The notes beneath the pieces were generated by a model that ran no database searches, was not told where the DNA came from, and saw only the letters and a program-made list of their open reading frames with translations. A stretch of 64,000 nucleotides of DNA from positions 1 to 64,000 of the forward strand of contig NZ_JAPQNT010000010.1 in assembly GCF_028867965.1 (NCBI RefSeq), in the 5' to 3' direction. Source of the stretch: Flavobacterium sp. SUN046. GTDB lineage: Bacteria; Bacteroidota; Bacteroidia; Flavobacteriales; Flavobacteriaceae. Position 1 is the first letter of the stretch; each line of letters starts with the position of its first letter. Positions 16,716-25,728 of this stretch are shown here, piece after piece. A program made the position numbers and the translations under genes.

Positions 16716-17486
16716 TTAGTTTCCTTCTTTACTGTAATCTAAAAATCCTTTTGTAATATCTTTTATTTTTCTTCGATTCAGCCTAAATACACCATATCCA
16801 TTACTACTTAATTCGGGATTGGTATTTCCTTCAATTGTGGTAAGATAGCCTCCATTAACACTTTCTACAATACCTGTATGTCCATGTCCATGTCCAAAGT
16901 CAATAATAAAAATGAAACCTGGTTTTATTTTAGATGGATCTTTTAGGGCTTGAGAAATTGATAGTTTAGTACATTTAGCATTATTCCAATGTTCTAAACA
17001 GCCCGCAGTTTTGTAGAGTGGATTTGTAACATTAAGTTGAGTACTTGCTTGTTTAAAGCACCAATATACAAATGCGGCGCACCAACTGTAATTGTTGCCA
17101 ACAGCATCAAGTCCTACAGATTTGAGATAGATGTTTACTTGAGGACCTTCATTTCGCCCTGTTTCTTTAACACCAATTTGAGAAGTGGCTACTTTTAAAG
17201 CTTCGGATAGGAGCAAGGAAGGTGCGTTATTGTCAGAAGGTATTGATTCTATTCCAAATAAAACAGACCATGTTATTTGACCAATTTGGCCGTCAGCTTT
17301 TAATGGAGTTCCGGTTGCATCTGAATGACGGCTTTGAAAGAGTTTTACCGCTCCAACTGTTATATCACCAAAATCCCCATCAACTCCCACAGGTCCACAA
17401 CTTTTTAGATTTAATTGATTTTGAATTGCTTTTACAATTTCTTTGTCAAGTTCTCCTTTTTTTATTATTCTATTTGGATAGTTCAT
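16716..17486 (-). CDS. peptidoglycan hydrolase: PG-binding domain plus CHAP amidase (256 aa)
   Basis: Residues 8-80 are a peptidoglycan-binding_1 repeat (AIQNQLNLKSCG, GVDGDFGDITVGAVKLFQ, ADGQIGQITWSVLFG). Residues 110-225 are a CHAP domain with the Cys in YSWCAAFVYWCF (about 134), the His in GHGHGHTGIV (about 199) and a following TIEGNT. No signal peptide, so it must be released or delivered by another route, as an endolysin or a toxin-system effector would be. It sits between an unknown protein and the DUF2235 lipase in one operon. Confidence 0.88.
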   Translation of the reverse strand: MNYPNRIIKKGELDKEIVKAIQNQLNLKSCGPVGVDGDFGDITVGAVKLFQSRHSDATGTPLKADGQIGQITWSVLFGIESIPSDNNAPSLLLSEALKVATSQIGVKETGRNEGPQVNIYLKSVGLDAVGNNYSWCAAFVYWCFKQASTQLNVTNPLYKTAGCLEHWNNAKCTKLSISQALKDPSKIKPGFIFIIDFGHGHGHTGIVESVNGGYLTTIEGNTNPELSSNGYGVFRLNRRKIKDITKGFLDYSKEGN

Positions 17487-17558
17487 ATTTTCTTAATATT
17501 AAGTTATTTAAATTGGAGGTGATTTTGAATAGATCAATTTGAGTAATCTTATTTTAAA

Positions 17559-18266
17559 TTATTCAGATGCTATTTGTCTGTCTTTATCTCTTATAGTTAT
17601 TGATAAATTCATAGCTGCATATTTATTTTCAGCTTGTTTTACGGTCTTTCCTTCTTTGTCATAATCTCCATCTATATCTGTAAAACTTTGAAACCAAGTA
17701 AGTAAAGGCTTATCTTCTACATTCCCAAGATATTTCCCTAGAATGCTTGAAGCTGTTAAAATGGCATTACTAATGTTAACAACTGAACCAGCAGTTTTAA
17801 GGAGCGATACAATGTTTGAAGTAAGATTTTTATAATCAGCATCGTCATTTAATTTACTCATGACTTCTGCAACATCTCTCAATCCTTGTTTTGATTTTAT
17901 TATAGATGACATGATGTGAATTTGTGATGGTGCCTTGTTGTCCGTTTCTTTTTTCCAGAAAAAAAGGGTTTTGTCTATTGATAGTGAATCACCATCATCA
18001 ACTTTTTCAAAACTTTTAAGGTCTAAAGCTATGGATTGATTTTCTACATCGGATACTACCAAGTTTACAAAATAGACTTTTGCTAATCCAGGAAATGGAA
18101 AAATTTTAGGTGTTCTATTGTCTTTTATAATGACATGCGATAATCGTATCTCAATGCCACTAATAGCATCTGAACCTAAAATATCTCCAGTATTTTCTTG
18201 AATTTCGAGTGCCGCTTCTTTAAAACTGTGATCTTCCGAATATAAATTTTGACTTAAATTTAGCAT
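17559..18266 (-). CDS. conserved hypothetical protein, first gene of the hydrolase/lipase operon (235 aa)
   Basis: Unrecognised soluble protein. The N-terminal half appears as beta strands (SGIEIRLSHVIIKDNR, GLAKVYFVNLVVSD); the C-terminal half has helices and ends with LLTWFQSFTDIDGDYDKEG and MNLSITIRDKDR. No signal peptide. It is driven by P18299 (32 bp from the -7 element to the ATG) and followed by the CHAP hydrolase after about 70 bp. A chaperone, carrier or immunity role for the downstream effectors is possible, but only from position. Confidence 0.65.
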   Translation of the reverse strand: MLNLSQNLYSEDHSFKEAALEIQENTGDILGSDAISGIEIRLSHVIIKDNRTPKIFPFPGLAKVYFVNLVVSDVENQSIALDLKSFEKVDDGDSLSIDKTLFFWKKETDNKAPSQIHIMSSIIKSKQGLRDVAEVMSKLNDDADYKNLTSNIVSLLKTAGSVVNISNAILTASSILGKYLGNVEDKPLLTWFQSFTDIDGDYDKEGKTVKQAENKYAAMNLSITIRDKDRQIASE

Positions 18267-18298
18267 AGTAAATGATTTATAATTAAACTTTTAAAGTG

Positions 18299-18344
18299 TA
18301 AAATTATGAATAATACTAGTATGAGTCAATCCGTATAAATACGG
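18299..18344 (-). promoter_or_regulatory. shared-type promoter P18299
   Basis: On the minus strand CCGTATTTATACGGATTG (18344-18327), a 20-bp spacer and TAATTTTA (18306-18299), 32 bp before the ATG at 18266. The box is a perfect CCGT...ACGG palindrome at its ends. Confidence 0.75.
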
Positions 18345-18357
18345 ATTTTTATTTTTT

Positions 18358-21300
18358 TTATAAATTGTTTTTTATTTCAGCAATAGCTCTGTTGAGTTCT
18401 AAAAATGGAAAATCAAACCCTAAATATTTATTTATGCGAGAATGAAAAGTCTTATTTAACTTTATAATATCATTATTAAACTCAATTACAATTGTATGTT
18501 TTAATAATATTCTTGTTATTTCTTCTGTAGAAAGACAATAACTATCTTTGTTTTTGAGTTCATTAATATTGATAGTAAAGCTGCTAATTCTGTCATTTAC
18601 ATAAAAATTTTCAAAATAATTTTTCAAACATTTTTTAACATTTTTGCCTGAGTTTTCTATGTTATAAAGAATTTTGGATAAAGAATTATGTCCGTTAATA
18701 AAATCATTATGAAAGTTTTTATTTTTAATAGTAATTTTTTGATTGTTATTGTAAATATAATTCATTTTAGTTATTGTACATGTGTTATCAAAATATGATT
18801 GATCATTAAAATTACATTTAATAAAATTAGAATAGTTCTCTATATAAGTATTTTCAAAATGTAAATCACCAAAATCAAAATCACAATGAGACTTTGTTAA
18901 TGATGTTGTTACATTTACTAAGATTAATCCATCAATTATTTTAATATTATTTTTATTTACCCTATCAGTTAAAAAAAGTTTTTTAATAATTTCTATTGGC
19001 TCAAATTTTTTTTCATTTATTTTTATTAAAAAAATTGTTAAATTGCTTATTGATTCTCTTTTTGAAGATTCTAAATTCAATTCCTCTTCGCTTTCTTCAT
19101 AGATTTTTATTTCATCAATCAATTTTCTTACTTGCAAAGAAAGATTTTCTATATCAACATCTTTTATTTTTTCAAATTTATTCAATAAACCATTTGACAA
19201 AACGGAATTGTCTCTAAAATTATGAGCTAGATTTTGAATGAAATTTTTAGTCAATGTAAAAGATTCTGAGTTTTTTATTTTGGAATATATAGCTATTAGC
19301 TTGAAAACAGAGTTTTGAAAATCATATCTAAACTTGTAATGGTTATTCTCATTAATGAAAAAGGGATTATCTTTTATTGCTTTTTCAACATCTAAATTTG
19401 CAATATTTTTATCTAAGTAATTTTGAAATTCATTATCTCTTAAATGACCCTTTCCTTCAATTGCTACTTTGCATAGAAATTTTATATACGAATCAATAGG
19501 TAAAATTAAATCTGGATTTAAAGAAGTTTTTTTTGCAATCTCTCTTTGACAAATTCTATAATTTATAAAATCAGCTTTGTATTTTTGTTCTAATATTGTT
19601 GATGAGAAATCGGAATCGGGGTCTTCTCCCAAGTCTTCACAATCTACTATCAAAGCAATTGAATCACAAATATATGGGGAGTATTTCCCTTCGTTTTCGT
19701 AGTCAAACTCTTTTAGTATTTTAATTGATTCATCATATTTTTTAATTTTATTATTAGAATTCGAAGGGAATTTATTTTCAAAATATTGTTTCGCTTGTAT
19801 CTCATCAAACTCTTTTAATGAAAAAACTTTATGATTAGTTTTAAAGTCAATTATTTTATCTTCTAATTCGGATAAATAAAAATCTCTACAATTTATTATG
19901 ATCTTTCCTTTTGAGATATCCCTCTTTATGATTTCTAAATCTCTTATGAAATTTTCAATTTGAAATGAAGGAATTGTAGATATTACCTCGTCGATACCAT
20001 CAATTATAATTACAATATTGCCAAATTGAAAATTTATTTTAAAGGTTTCAATTTTTAAATCTTCAATTTGTTCACAAGCAATTTTATAAATTGTATTTAT
20101 ATTAAAAGGAGAGTTTATAGAGTTTGGATCGTCTTTAATAATTTTAGTAGTATAATCTTTAACATTTATGAAGATAACAATTTTATTGTCAATTTCACTT
20201 GTAATTGAATTTTTAATTTTTTCACATACTGTTGTCTTTCCAACACCACCTGCACCAAAAATAAAAGCTACAGTAATTTCAGAAGTGCTATTAATCCAAC
20301 TTAATATGTCAGTTGTGCCCAGTTTATGGTTATCGGGTGTATGAAATACAGGTTCAATATAAAAGTTATTTTCGTCTTCTTGGTATTGAGAGTTTGTAAT
20401 GAATTTTTGTTTTATTGTATTTAGACTATTGTCAAAAAAATAATTATCAATGTAATAAATATAAAATTTTTTTAAAATTTCTTTTTCTAATTTTAATGAA
20501 AAATTGACTAATCTTTTATTTGATGTTGTTTTGTTTTCTCTAGGTATTAAAATAGTTAAATTTTTTAAATTTGGTTGTTCTTTAAAAATTTTTATAGTTT
20601 CTTTATCGTCAAATTCATGGCCAAAAATAATATAGTTCAATTCTTGTTTAAATTTATCTGTCATATTTAAAATACAATAGTTATCATTTTGAATAGGAGA
20701 ATTATGTGTTTTAGCAGGATATAAATTTATTACAAATTCTTTAACACTTTCTATACTATAATATGTTGCTGAAATTTCTAAAAAAAAGTCACTTAAAACA
20801 TTATGAATTCTTGCTTCTCCACCTGAAACTGTTTGTGGTTGTTGTAATTTTTTATGTCTGGTAATAATAGGTTTGTCAGTAAATTTTACCACTAATAATG
20901 AACCATTATTTTTGTAGTAACTTTTTAAAATATTACAACTTACTGATTCAAAATCTCTATTTTTATCAATATATTGGAATGATACAATTGATATAAATTT
21001 AGTTATTGCTTCAAGTGAAGTTCCATTGTTATATAATTCTATAGAATCTAAATAATTATATTCATTTTCTTTAAAGTAATTATACAATTTTCTTGATGCA
21101 GTTACAACTATAAATCTTTTATTGATTATTGATTTTGAAAGTAATATTGCATTATCAATTTCTTCATCATCAAACGACAAACCTATTCTTTCAAATAAAT
21201 TTAGACTTTTAATCATGTAACCATCTAATACTGAATTTAATATTTCATCGACTTTTATAAGTTTATCAATATTTATGTCATCAGATAGAGCTTTAAAAAT

Positions 21301-21738
21301 ATCAGTTGTAGAAATTAATCCTTTTTCAAAATCAAACTTAAATCTATTACCTATTTTTTTTTCTATCTTATTTTGAAAAGCAGATGTTAATGCAGCTCTA
21401 TCTTTTAAAAACATAAATATTAAATTACTATCTGGTTTTAATAAATTTTTTTCTATAATCTTATCAATAGTACTTTCAATTTTGGTAGTGCTAAAAGTAG
21501 AAGTTACCTGAACATAAATATTATTTTTTTCATCAATTCCATCAACAGCATCATAATTATGTTTTATTTTATTTGCATTTTCTAAATCATATCCATAGCA
21601 TTTATTTAATATTTCAAGGAATGGAGTTTCTAATACAGTATTTAAACTCATATTATTTACTTTGTTTTCCATTTCTATCATTGCTTTTATTGCAGCAAAT
21701 GAAAAACTTATTTTATTTCTTAGATCTCTTAAATTCAT
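18358..21738 (-). CDS. SMEK-like/NACHT-like P-loop NTPase, predicted conflict or defence protein (1126 aa)
   Basis: Residues 1-150 resemble the SMEK domain: a helical start, ETPFLEILNKCYGYDL, then DAVDGIDEKNNIYVQVTST, a pattern like a nuclease-fold core. Near 494-502 lies a P-loop (FGAGGVGKTT) and near 575-584 a Walker B (IVIIIDGIDEV); FIINCRD-like and helical repeats follow, as in NACHT/STAND proteins. A pentapeptide-like patch (FDFGDLHFENTYIEN) is near residue 950. STAND NTPases sense invaders and activate an effector domain; this role is inferred. P21759 lies 20 bp upstream. Confidence 0.75.
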   Translation of the reverse strand: MNLRDLRNKISFSFAAIKAMIEMENKVNNMSLNTVLETPFLEILNKCYGYDLENANKIKHNYDAVDGIDEKNNIYVQVTSTFSTTKIESTIDKIIEKNLLKPDSNLIFMFLKDRAALTSAFQNKIEKKIGNRFKFDFEKGLISTTDIFKALSDDINIDKLIKVDEILNSVLDGYMIKSLNLFERIGLSFDDEEIDNAILLSKSIINKRFIVVTASRKLYNYFKENEYNYLDSIELYNNGTSLEAITKFISIVSFQYIDKNRDFESVSCNILKSYYKNNGSLLVVKFTDKPIITRHKKLQQPQTVSGGEARIHNVLSDFFLEISATYYSIESVKEFVINLYPAKTHNSPIQNDNYCILNMTDKFKQELNYIIFGHEFDDKETIKIFKEQPNLKNLTILIPRENKTTSNKRLVNFSLKLEKEILKKFYIYYIDNYFFDNSLNTIKQKFITNSQYQEDENNFYIEPVFHTPDNHKLGTTDILSWINSTSEITVAFIFGAGGVGKTTVCEKIKNSITSEIDNKIVIFINVKDYTTKIIKDDPNSINSPFNINTIYKIACEQIEDLKIETFKINFQFGNIVIIIDGIDEVISTIPSFQIENFIRDLEIIKRDISKGKIIINCRDFYLSELEDKIIDFKTNHKVFSLKEFDEIQAKQYFENKFPSNSNNKIKKYDESIKILKEFDYENEGKYSPYICDSIALIVDCEDLGEDPDSDFSSTILEQKYKADFINYRICQREIAKKTSLNPDLILPIDSYIKFLCKVAIEGKGHLRDNEFQNYLDKNIANLDVEKAIKDNPFFINENNHYKFRYDFQNSVFKLIAIYSKIKNSESFTLTKNFIQNLAHNFRDNSVLSNGLLNKFEKIKDVDIENLSLQVRKLIDEIKIYEESEEELNLESSKRESISNLTIFLIKINEKKFEPIEIIKKLFLTDRVNKNNIKIIDGLILVNVTTSLTKSHCDFDFGDLHFENTYIENYSNFIKCNFNDQSYFDNTCTITKMNYIYNNNQKITIKNKNFHNDFINGHNSLSKILYNIENSGKNVKKCLKNYFENFYVNDRISSFTININELKNKDSYCLSTEEITRILLKHTIVIEFNNDIIKLNKTFHSRINKYLGFDFPFLELNRAIAEIKNNL

Positions 21739-21758
21739 AACATTATTTTTTATTTTTG

Positions 21759-21804
21759 TAAACCTAATGTTAATTTATTGCAAAGTCAATCCGTGTAAAT
21801 ACGT
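21759..21804 (-). promoter_or_regulatory. shared-type promoter P21759
   Basis: On the minus strand ACGTATTTACACGGATTG (21804-21787), a 20-bp spacer and TAGGTTTA (21766-21759), 20 bp before the ATG at 21738. It links the NTPase gene to the eCIS-type promoters. Confidence 0.75.
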
Positions 21805-21915
21805 AAATTTATAATGATGTTTTTATAATCAATTACTTATAGATAAATGAAATTTTTAACCTCAAATAATCATTTTAACTAGTGTTTTTTATAATATTAT
21901 AAAACTCTATTATTA

Positions 21916-22345
21916 CTATTTCATCAAATCATATCCTAGTTTCTTTTTCAATTCTTTGAGACTTATGTTGCTGTAGGTTCGACTATCATCATTTGGAAAA
22001 AGTATGCAATAGAGTATGATTTTTGTTTTGCGGTTTAGTATTATTTTATAGCAATAATCTGGTATCTCTATGCAATTTTCGCCAAGTGTTTTGTCAGAAA
22101 AAATGTTTCCAGCGATGACAAATAAATCAGTAGTTTGAGATAGATCTCTAACTTTTTTCTCCCATGTTTTCCATATTCCTCTGTTGAGTTTTACGGTTTG
22201 TGGTGCACAATTGAAATAGCAAAATGTTTTTTCTTCCTTATCACCATCGCTTGTAAAAATCTTCTACGTTCGCTAAACGCCCTTTGTCATATACTGATCC
22301 TGCATAATCGTTTGCTGTTGCGGTATTAATATCACAATTTTTAAA
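21916..22345 (-). pseudogene. decayed DNA/RNA non-specific endonuclease
   Basis: The minus strand reads NDYAGSVYDKGRLANVEDFYK, where the family has a DRGH catalytic motif, then a stop and frameshift near 22250. It continues as FCYFNCAPQTVKLNRGIWKT, VRDLSQTTDLFVIAGNIFSD, IPDYCYKIILNRKTK and a stop at 21916. This is the core of the NucA-type beta-beta-alpha-metal nuclease, lacking its 5' part. The catalytic His is replaced (DKGR) and the frame is broken, so it is dead. Such nucleases are frequent toxin-system effectors. It accounts for most of the gene-free stretch 21740-22510. Confidence 0.7.
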
Positions 22346-22509
22346 ATTTCACTCACTTAATCATAATCAATTGCTATTATATTATAGGTATAACTGTTTA
22401 AGAATATTCTATTTCACTTTTTTACTTAAAACTGTTTTCATACATTTCTTAACTGTTTTGGGGTTGTTTTTAGAACTTAAAGTTGGGAGGTTTTGGGTAG
22501 TTGTTTGAT
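22346..22509. other. intergenic with one copy of a short dispersed repeat
   Basis: No gene. At 22470-22502 lies a motif (TAGAACTTAAAGTTGGGAGG) that recurs at 25591-25626 and 25678-25711, in each case downstream of a minus-strand gene. It has no clear hairpin. Confidence 0.5.
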
Positions 22510-24852
22510 TTATGGTTTTGTTTTGATATCTAAATTTTTAGCCTGTTTAATAGAATCGCCTGGACTCATTGAATTATAAATATTAGTTATTGCTTCTTTA
22601 CTAAGCATTCTTGTTAAATTATATTTTTTGTCAAGACGCATTCTTTCAATTTCATCCTTTGAATTTAAAATAGTATTATTGTAATTAATTTGTTTTTGCA
22701 AATTGTAATAGGCATAGGCTTCATGTCCTGAGAAAAGAACTTCTTCAACACCTGTAAGGGTATTTAGTATAGATGATGATTGATATTCTGGACAAAAGTC
22801 CATGTCTATTTTACCGTTTAGGATATTCAGACAAATAATTTTTGGTGGGGTTAAATTATTATTTTTAAAATATTTTTTCAAAGCATGATAAACTTCTAGT
22901 GTTGTGGTGCAACCTGAATTATCATATAAACCACCATCACATAATCGTCCTGCACTATCAAGATAGTTGTATGAATTTATTATTGGAAATGCTTGACTTT
23001 GATTAACACAAGTAACCATTGGTAAACCAAAACCCTTTTTGCAACAACTTGAAGCATAATTACCATATAAATCTACTCCTATACTTATGTCGTTGAGTTT
23101 AACTGGAGAAAAGATGCCTCTTTTGCCATAATTGACTAGCGTAGTATTAATTAAAAATAAAGGGAAGTTGTTTTTTTTATACGGATATAATAAATCATTT
23201 TCAAAATATTTATTTGCTTCTATAATTTCTTTGTCTTTTAATTTATAAGCATTACTAAAAGCCTGCATCTCTTCTTTTTGAAAATAATAATTTCTATCTA
23301 CTTTAGGGTTAATTATTCCCTCAATTCCATCACCTAATAGAAGTCCAAAGAAAGTACTTGAAAAATAATTTTTTGAATATATTTCTTTTGCAAGTCTCAA
23401 AGAGCTAAGCTCTTTAGAACTAAATTCTTTTTTTGAAATAAGATTATTCCTGAATAAATATTTTTCGGCTAGATACATGTTCGCTCCCGATGTTGAACCT
23501 GAAACAGTAGAGATGGAAAATATATTTTTATAAAAATTTCCATTATGAATTGTATCTTGTTTTTTCATAGCTAAATAAAACCATACAGCAGCTCTTGATC
23601 CACCACCAGGACCAGAAACTAAGTAGATAGGGTCATTGGTTTTTCCTCTTTGATCAAGCCATTTTTTAAGATAAGTATCAAATGATTCTCGTTGGTCTGT
23701 GAATTCTTCTTTTGTAGGTATTGTTACTTCTCTAATAGAATGTTTGTTTATGGAATGGAAAAATGTAAAATAAATGAATACAGGAATTAGTGCATATACA
23801 ATCCATTTATAGAACTGTAGATTTTCTTTATTTGATTTTTCTAGTTCACAATCAGGGTTGGTGCAATTGGATTTTATATTAGTGGCAATATTGGTTAGTA
23901 ACAATTGTGATGTTATACAAATGTCAAAAAACATTATAAATAATGCTACTATAACGACTACTACAACTATTGGGTTGCAAATAGAAATATTAAAGTTTCT
24001 ATTAAGTATAAATAGGGTGATAACTGCAATAAATGAAATAACTAAAACAACAACATAACTGTAGTTAGAAATTGCATATTTAGTTTTAAGATTAATTTCT
24101 TTTCCTAAATTTTCTAAGTAACTTATGAATATGTAGAATGCAAATAATTGTAAGTAGTTAATGCCAATCATAAGTTTATATCCCCAGTAAGAATTTTTAA
24201 ATATATTAGGTTCAATAATATCAGTTAAATAGGGTAAAAAAATGAAAAAGATAAATATTAAAATAAAAACAAGATACCTTAGAAGTATTTTTTCAGTTGG
24301 GTCGTTTTTAGTCTTAAAAAGGAAACGATTATAAAACCTTGAAGTTTTGTTGATATTCTTGTTAATGATGTAAAACATAAAAATCATGAATATTATGGCA
24401 AAAAGAGTAGCAATAGCATACGAAAAAACCTGGACACAAGTAAATATAAACATCATCCATGGAAATACGGCAAAGTATTTTATAGGTATTTGAAGGTGTG
24501 AATGAATTTGGTTATTATTACAAGTACTTTTTTCTACTTTTCCGTCACCACTATAAACAGTAGTTAAATAATTGTAAAGCACTTCATTTTTAGTTTTGTT
24601 ACCAGTAAAGAATTTCCAAATGGGTAATGCAATAGTTGGAACACACCAAACGCTAAAAGCGAGTAGAAGAAACGAAAGTATTATTAGTGAAATATTAAGA
24701 CCAACATTTTGATCCATGATATTAGCAATTATTTCGTGCCCAGCATCTAGTTTGTATATTACAAACGGAAATAGTAAAGACAAGATAATATAAAAGCCAT
24801 TATACAGTATTGAATTGTATAATCGTTGTACAAAATTTAGTATTTTTTCCAT
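22510..24852 (-). CDS. membrane-anchored patatin-like phospholipase (780 aa)
   Basis: About eight hydrophobic segments fill residues 15-370. The C-terminal half carries all patatin signatures: the Gly-rich oxyanion loop SGPGGGSRAAVWFY (about 414), the nucleophile in VSGSTSGANMYL (about 452) and the DGG dyad in CDGGLYDNSGC (about 636). Patatins are Ser-Asp dyad acylhydrolases of phospholipids. With multiple membrane passes it is more likely a resident enzyme or a membrane-damaging defence effector than a freely secreted one. It stands beside the SMEK-NTPase locus with no neighbour in tight operon spacing. Confidence 0.82.
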   Translation of the reverse strand: MEKILNFVQRLYNSILYNGFYIILSLLFPFVIYKLDAGHEIIANIMDQNVGLNISLIILSFLLLAFSVWCVPTIALPIWKFFTGNKTKNEVLYNYLTTVYSGDGKVEKSTCNNNQIHSHLQIPIKYFAVFPWMMFIFTCVQVFSYAIATLFAIIFMIFMFYIINKNINKTSRFYNRFLFKTKNDPTEKILLRYLVFILIFIFFIFLPYLTDIIEPNIFKNSYWGYKLMIGINYLQLFAFYIFISYLENLGKEINLKTKYAISNYSYVVVLVISFIAVITLFILNRNFNISICNPIVVVVVIVALFIMFFDICITSQLLLTNIATNIKSNCTNPDCELEKSNKENLQFYKWIVYALIPVFIYFTFFHSINKHSIREVTIPTKEEFTDQRESFDTYLKKWLDQRGKTNDPIYLVSGPGGGSRAAVWFYLAMKKQDTIHNGNFYKNIFSISTVSGSTSGANMYLAEKYLFRNNLISKKEFSSKELSSLRLAKEIYSKNYFSSTFFGLLLGDGIEGIINPKVDRNYYFQKEEMQAFSNAYKLKDKEIIEANKYFENDLLYPYKKNNFPLFLINTTLVNYGKRGIFSPVKLNDISIGVDLYGNYASSCCKKGFGLPMVTCVNQSQAFPIINSYNYLDSAGRLCDGGLYDNSGCTTTLEVYHALKKYFKNNNLTPPKIICLNILNGKIDMDFCPEYQSSSILNTLTGVEEVLFSGHEAYAYYNLQKQINYNNTILNSKDEIERMRLDKKYNLTRMLSKEAITNIYNSMSPGDSIKQAKNLDIKTKP

Positions 24853-24908
24853 TGTGATGTGTTTTAATGGTTAGTTTTTAGTTTTATTATGGTGTGATAA
24901 ATTTTAAA

Positions 24909-25259
24909 TTATTGAATTAGAATTTCCGATTCTTTTTTAACTATAAACTCTGGAATTCCTTTATAAATAAGTACTGTACCGGTAATGCAAATAGTTTTAC
25001 CTTTTAAAAACTCATTTGGGGCATAACTAAAGTTGGCTAAGTCTTTATCAAAAATTATAACAACAAAAGTTTCATTGGGATAGGCTTTACCAAAGTTTAG
25101 CATAGTGGTATTGCTTTTTTTAGATAAAAAAGTACTTTGTACTTTCTCACAAATGGTAACTGTTTTGCCATTATATTTAGAAATACTGTCTAAACTTACT
25201 TTTTGTTGTGATACCATTAGAGTACTTGAGAATAATAATAGAAGGTATAAATGTTTCAT
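24909..25259 (-). CDS. exported small protein with OB-fold-like domain (116 aa)
   Basis: An N-terminal signal peptide (MKHLYLLLLFSSTLMVSQ) is followed by a domain of about 95 residues reading ISKYNGKTVTICEKVQSTF, FVVIIFDKDL and LKGKTICITGTVLIYKGIP. This is the layout of OB-fold proteins that precede or resemble staphylococcal-nuclease-like modules; no nuclease residues are present. Likely periplasmic. It lies 7 bp downstream of the next gene on the same strand. Confidence 0.65.
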   Translation of the reverse strand: MKHLYLLLLFSSTLMVSQQKVSLDSISKYNGKTVTICEKVQSTFLSKKSNTTMLNFGKAYPNETFVVIIFDKDLANFSYAPNEFLKGKTICITGTVLIYKGIPEFIVKKESEILIQ

Positions 25260-25265
25260 AGTATG

Positions 25266-25601
25266 CTAGTTTAGTTTTTGAGATTGGTTTTCTTTAAGGA
25301 ATGATAATTCTATTTCAAGTCTTTTTTGTTTATTGGTTTTGGAGGCTGTTAGTACAATGCCAACTATAAATAGTACAATACCAAGAAAAAGAAAAGCAGA
25401 ACCTACCATTATACCGTTTTGTGTTTGCGTTTCACTTCTTAATAAAAGTTCATCAGCTATTTGATTTTCTGTACAGCTTCTCAATGCGTTTTCATAAGAT
25501 AAACCTCCAACACCAATGCTCACTATTATTAAACCAATTATTAATAGTACTATCCCGAAAAATTTCTTCATTTGTTTTGTTTTATTTATTTTAGAACTCA
25601 A
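25266..25601 (-). CDS. small membrane protein, two TM helices (111 aa)
   Basis: Two clear helices: residues about 12-34 (FGIVLLIIGLIIVSIGVGGL) and 65-88 (GSAFLFLGIVLFIVGIVL), with a charged linker between and a basic coiled tail. Internal Met residues near positions 11-12 may be the true start. Widespread two-TM layout; function unknown. It forms a pair with the exported OB-fold-like protein 6 bp downstream. Confidence 0.6.
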   Translation of the reverse strand: MSSKINKTKQMKKFFGIVLLIIGLIIVSIGVGGLSYENALRSCTENQIADELLLRSETQTQNGIMVGSAFLFLGIVLFIVGIVLTASKTNKQKRLEIELSFLKENQSQKLN

Positions 25602-25728
25602 AGTTGGGAGACTTTGCGTAGCTGGGTTTTTTTCTTTAATCTGCTTAACACATTTCTCAGCTGTATTGTTTTTTTTTACAACTTAAAGTTGGTTGATTTT
25701 GCGAAGCTGGGTTTGTGAAAATGTGTAT
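25587..25728. repeat. two copies of the dispersed intergenic motif
   Basis: 25591-25626 (TAGAACTCAAAGTTGGGAGA, then CTTTGCGTAGCTGGG) and 25678-25711 (CAACTTAAAGTTGG, then TTTTGCGAAGCTGGG) repeat each other and the copy at 22470-22502. Function unknown. Confidence 0.55.
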
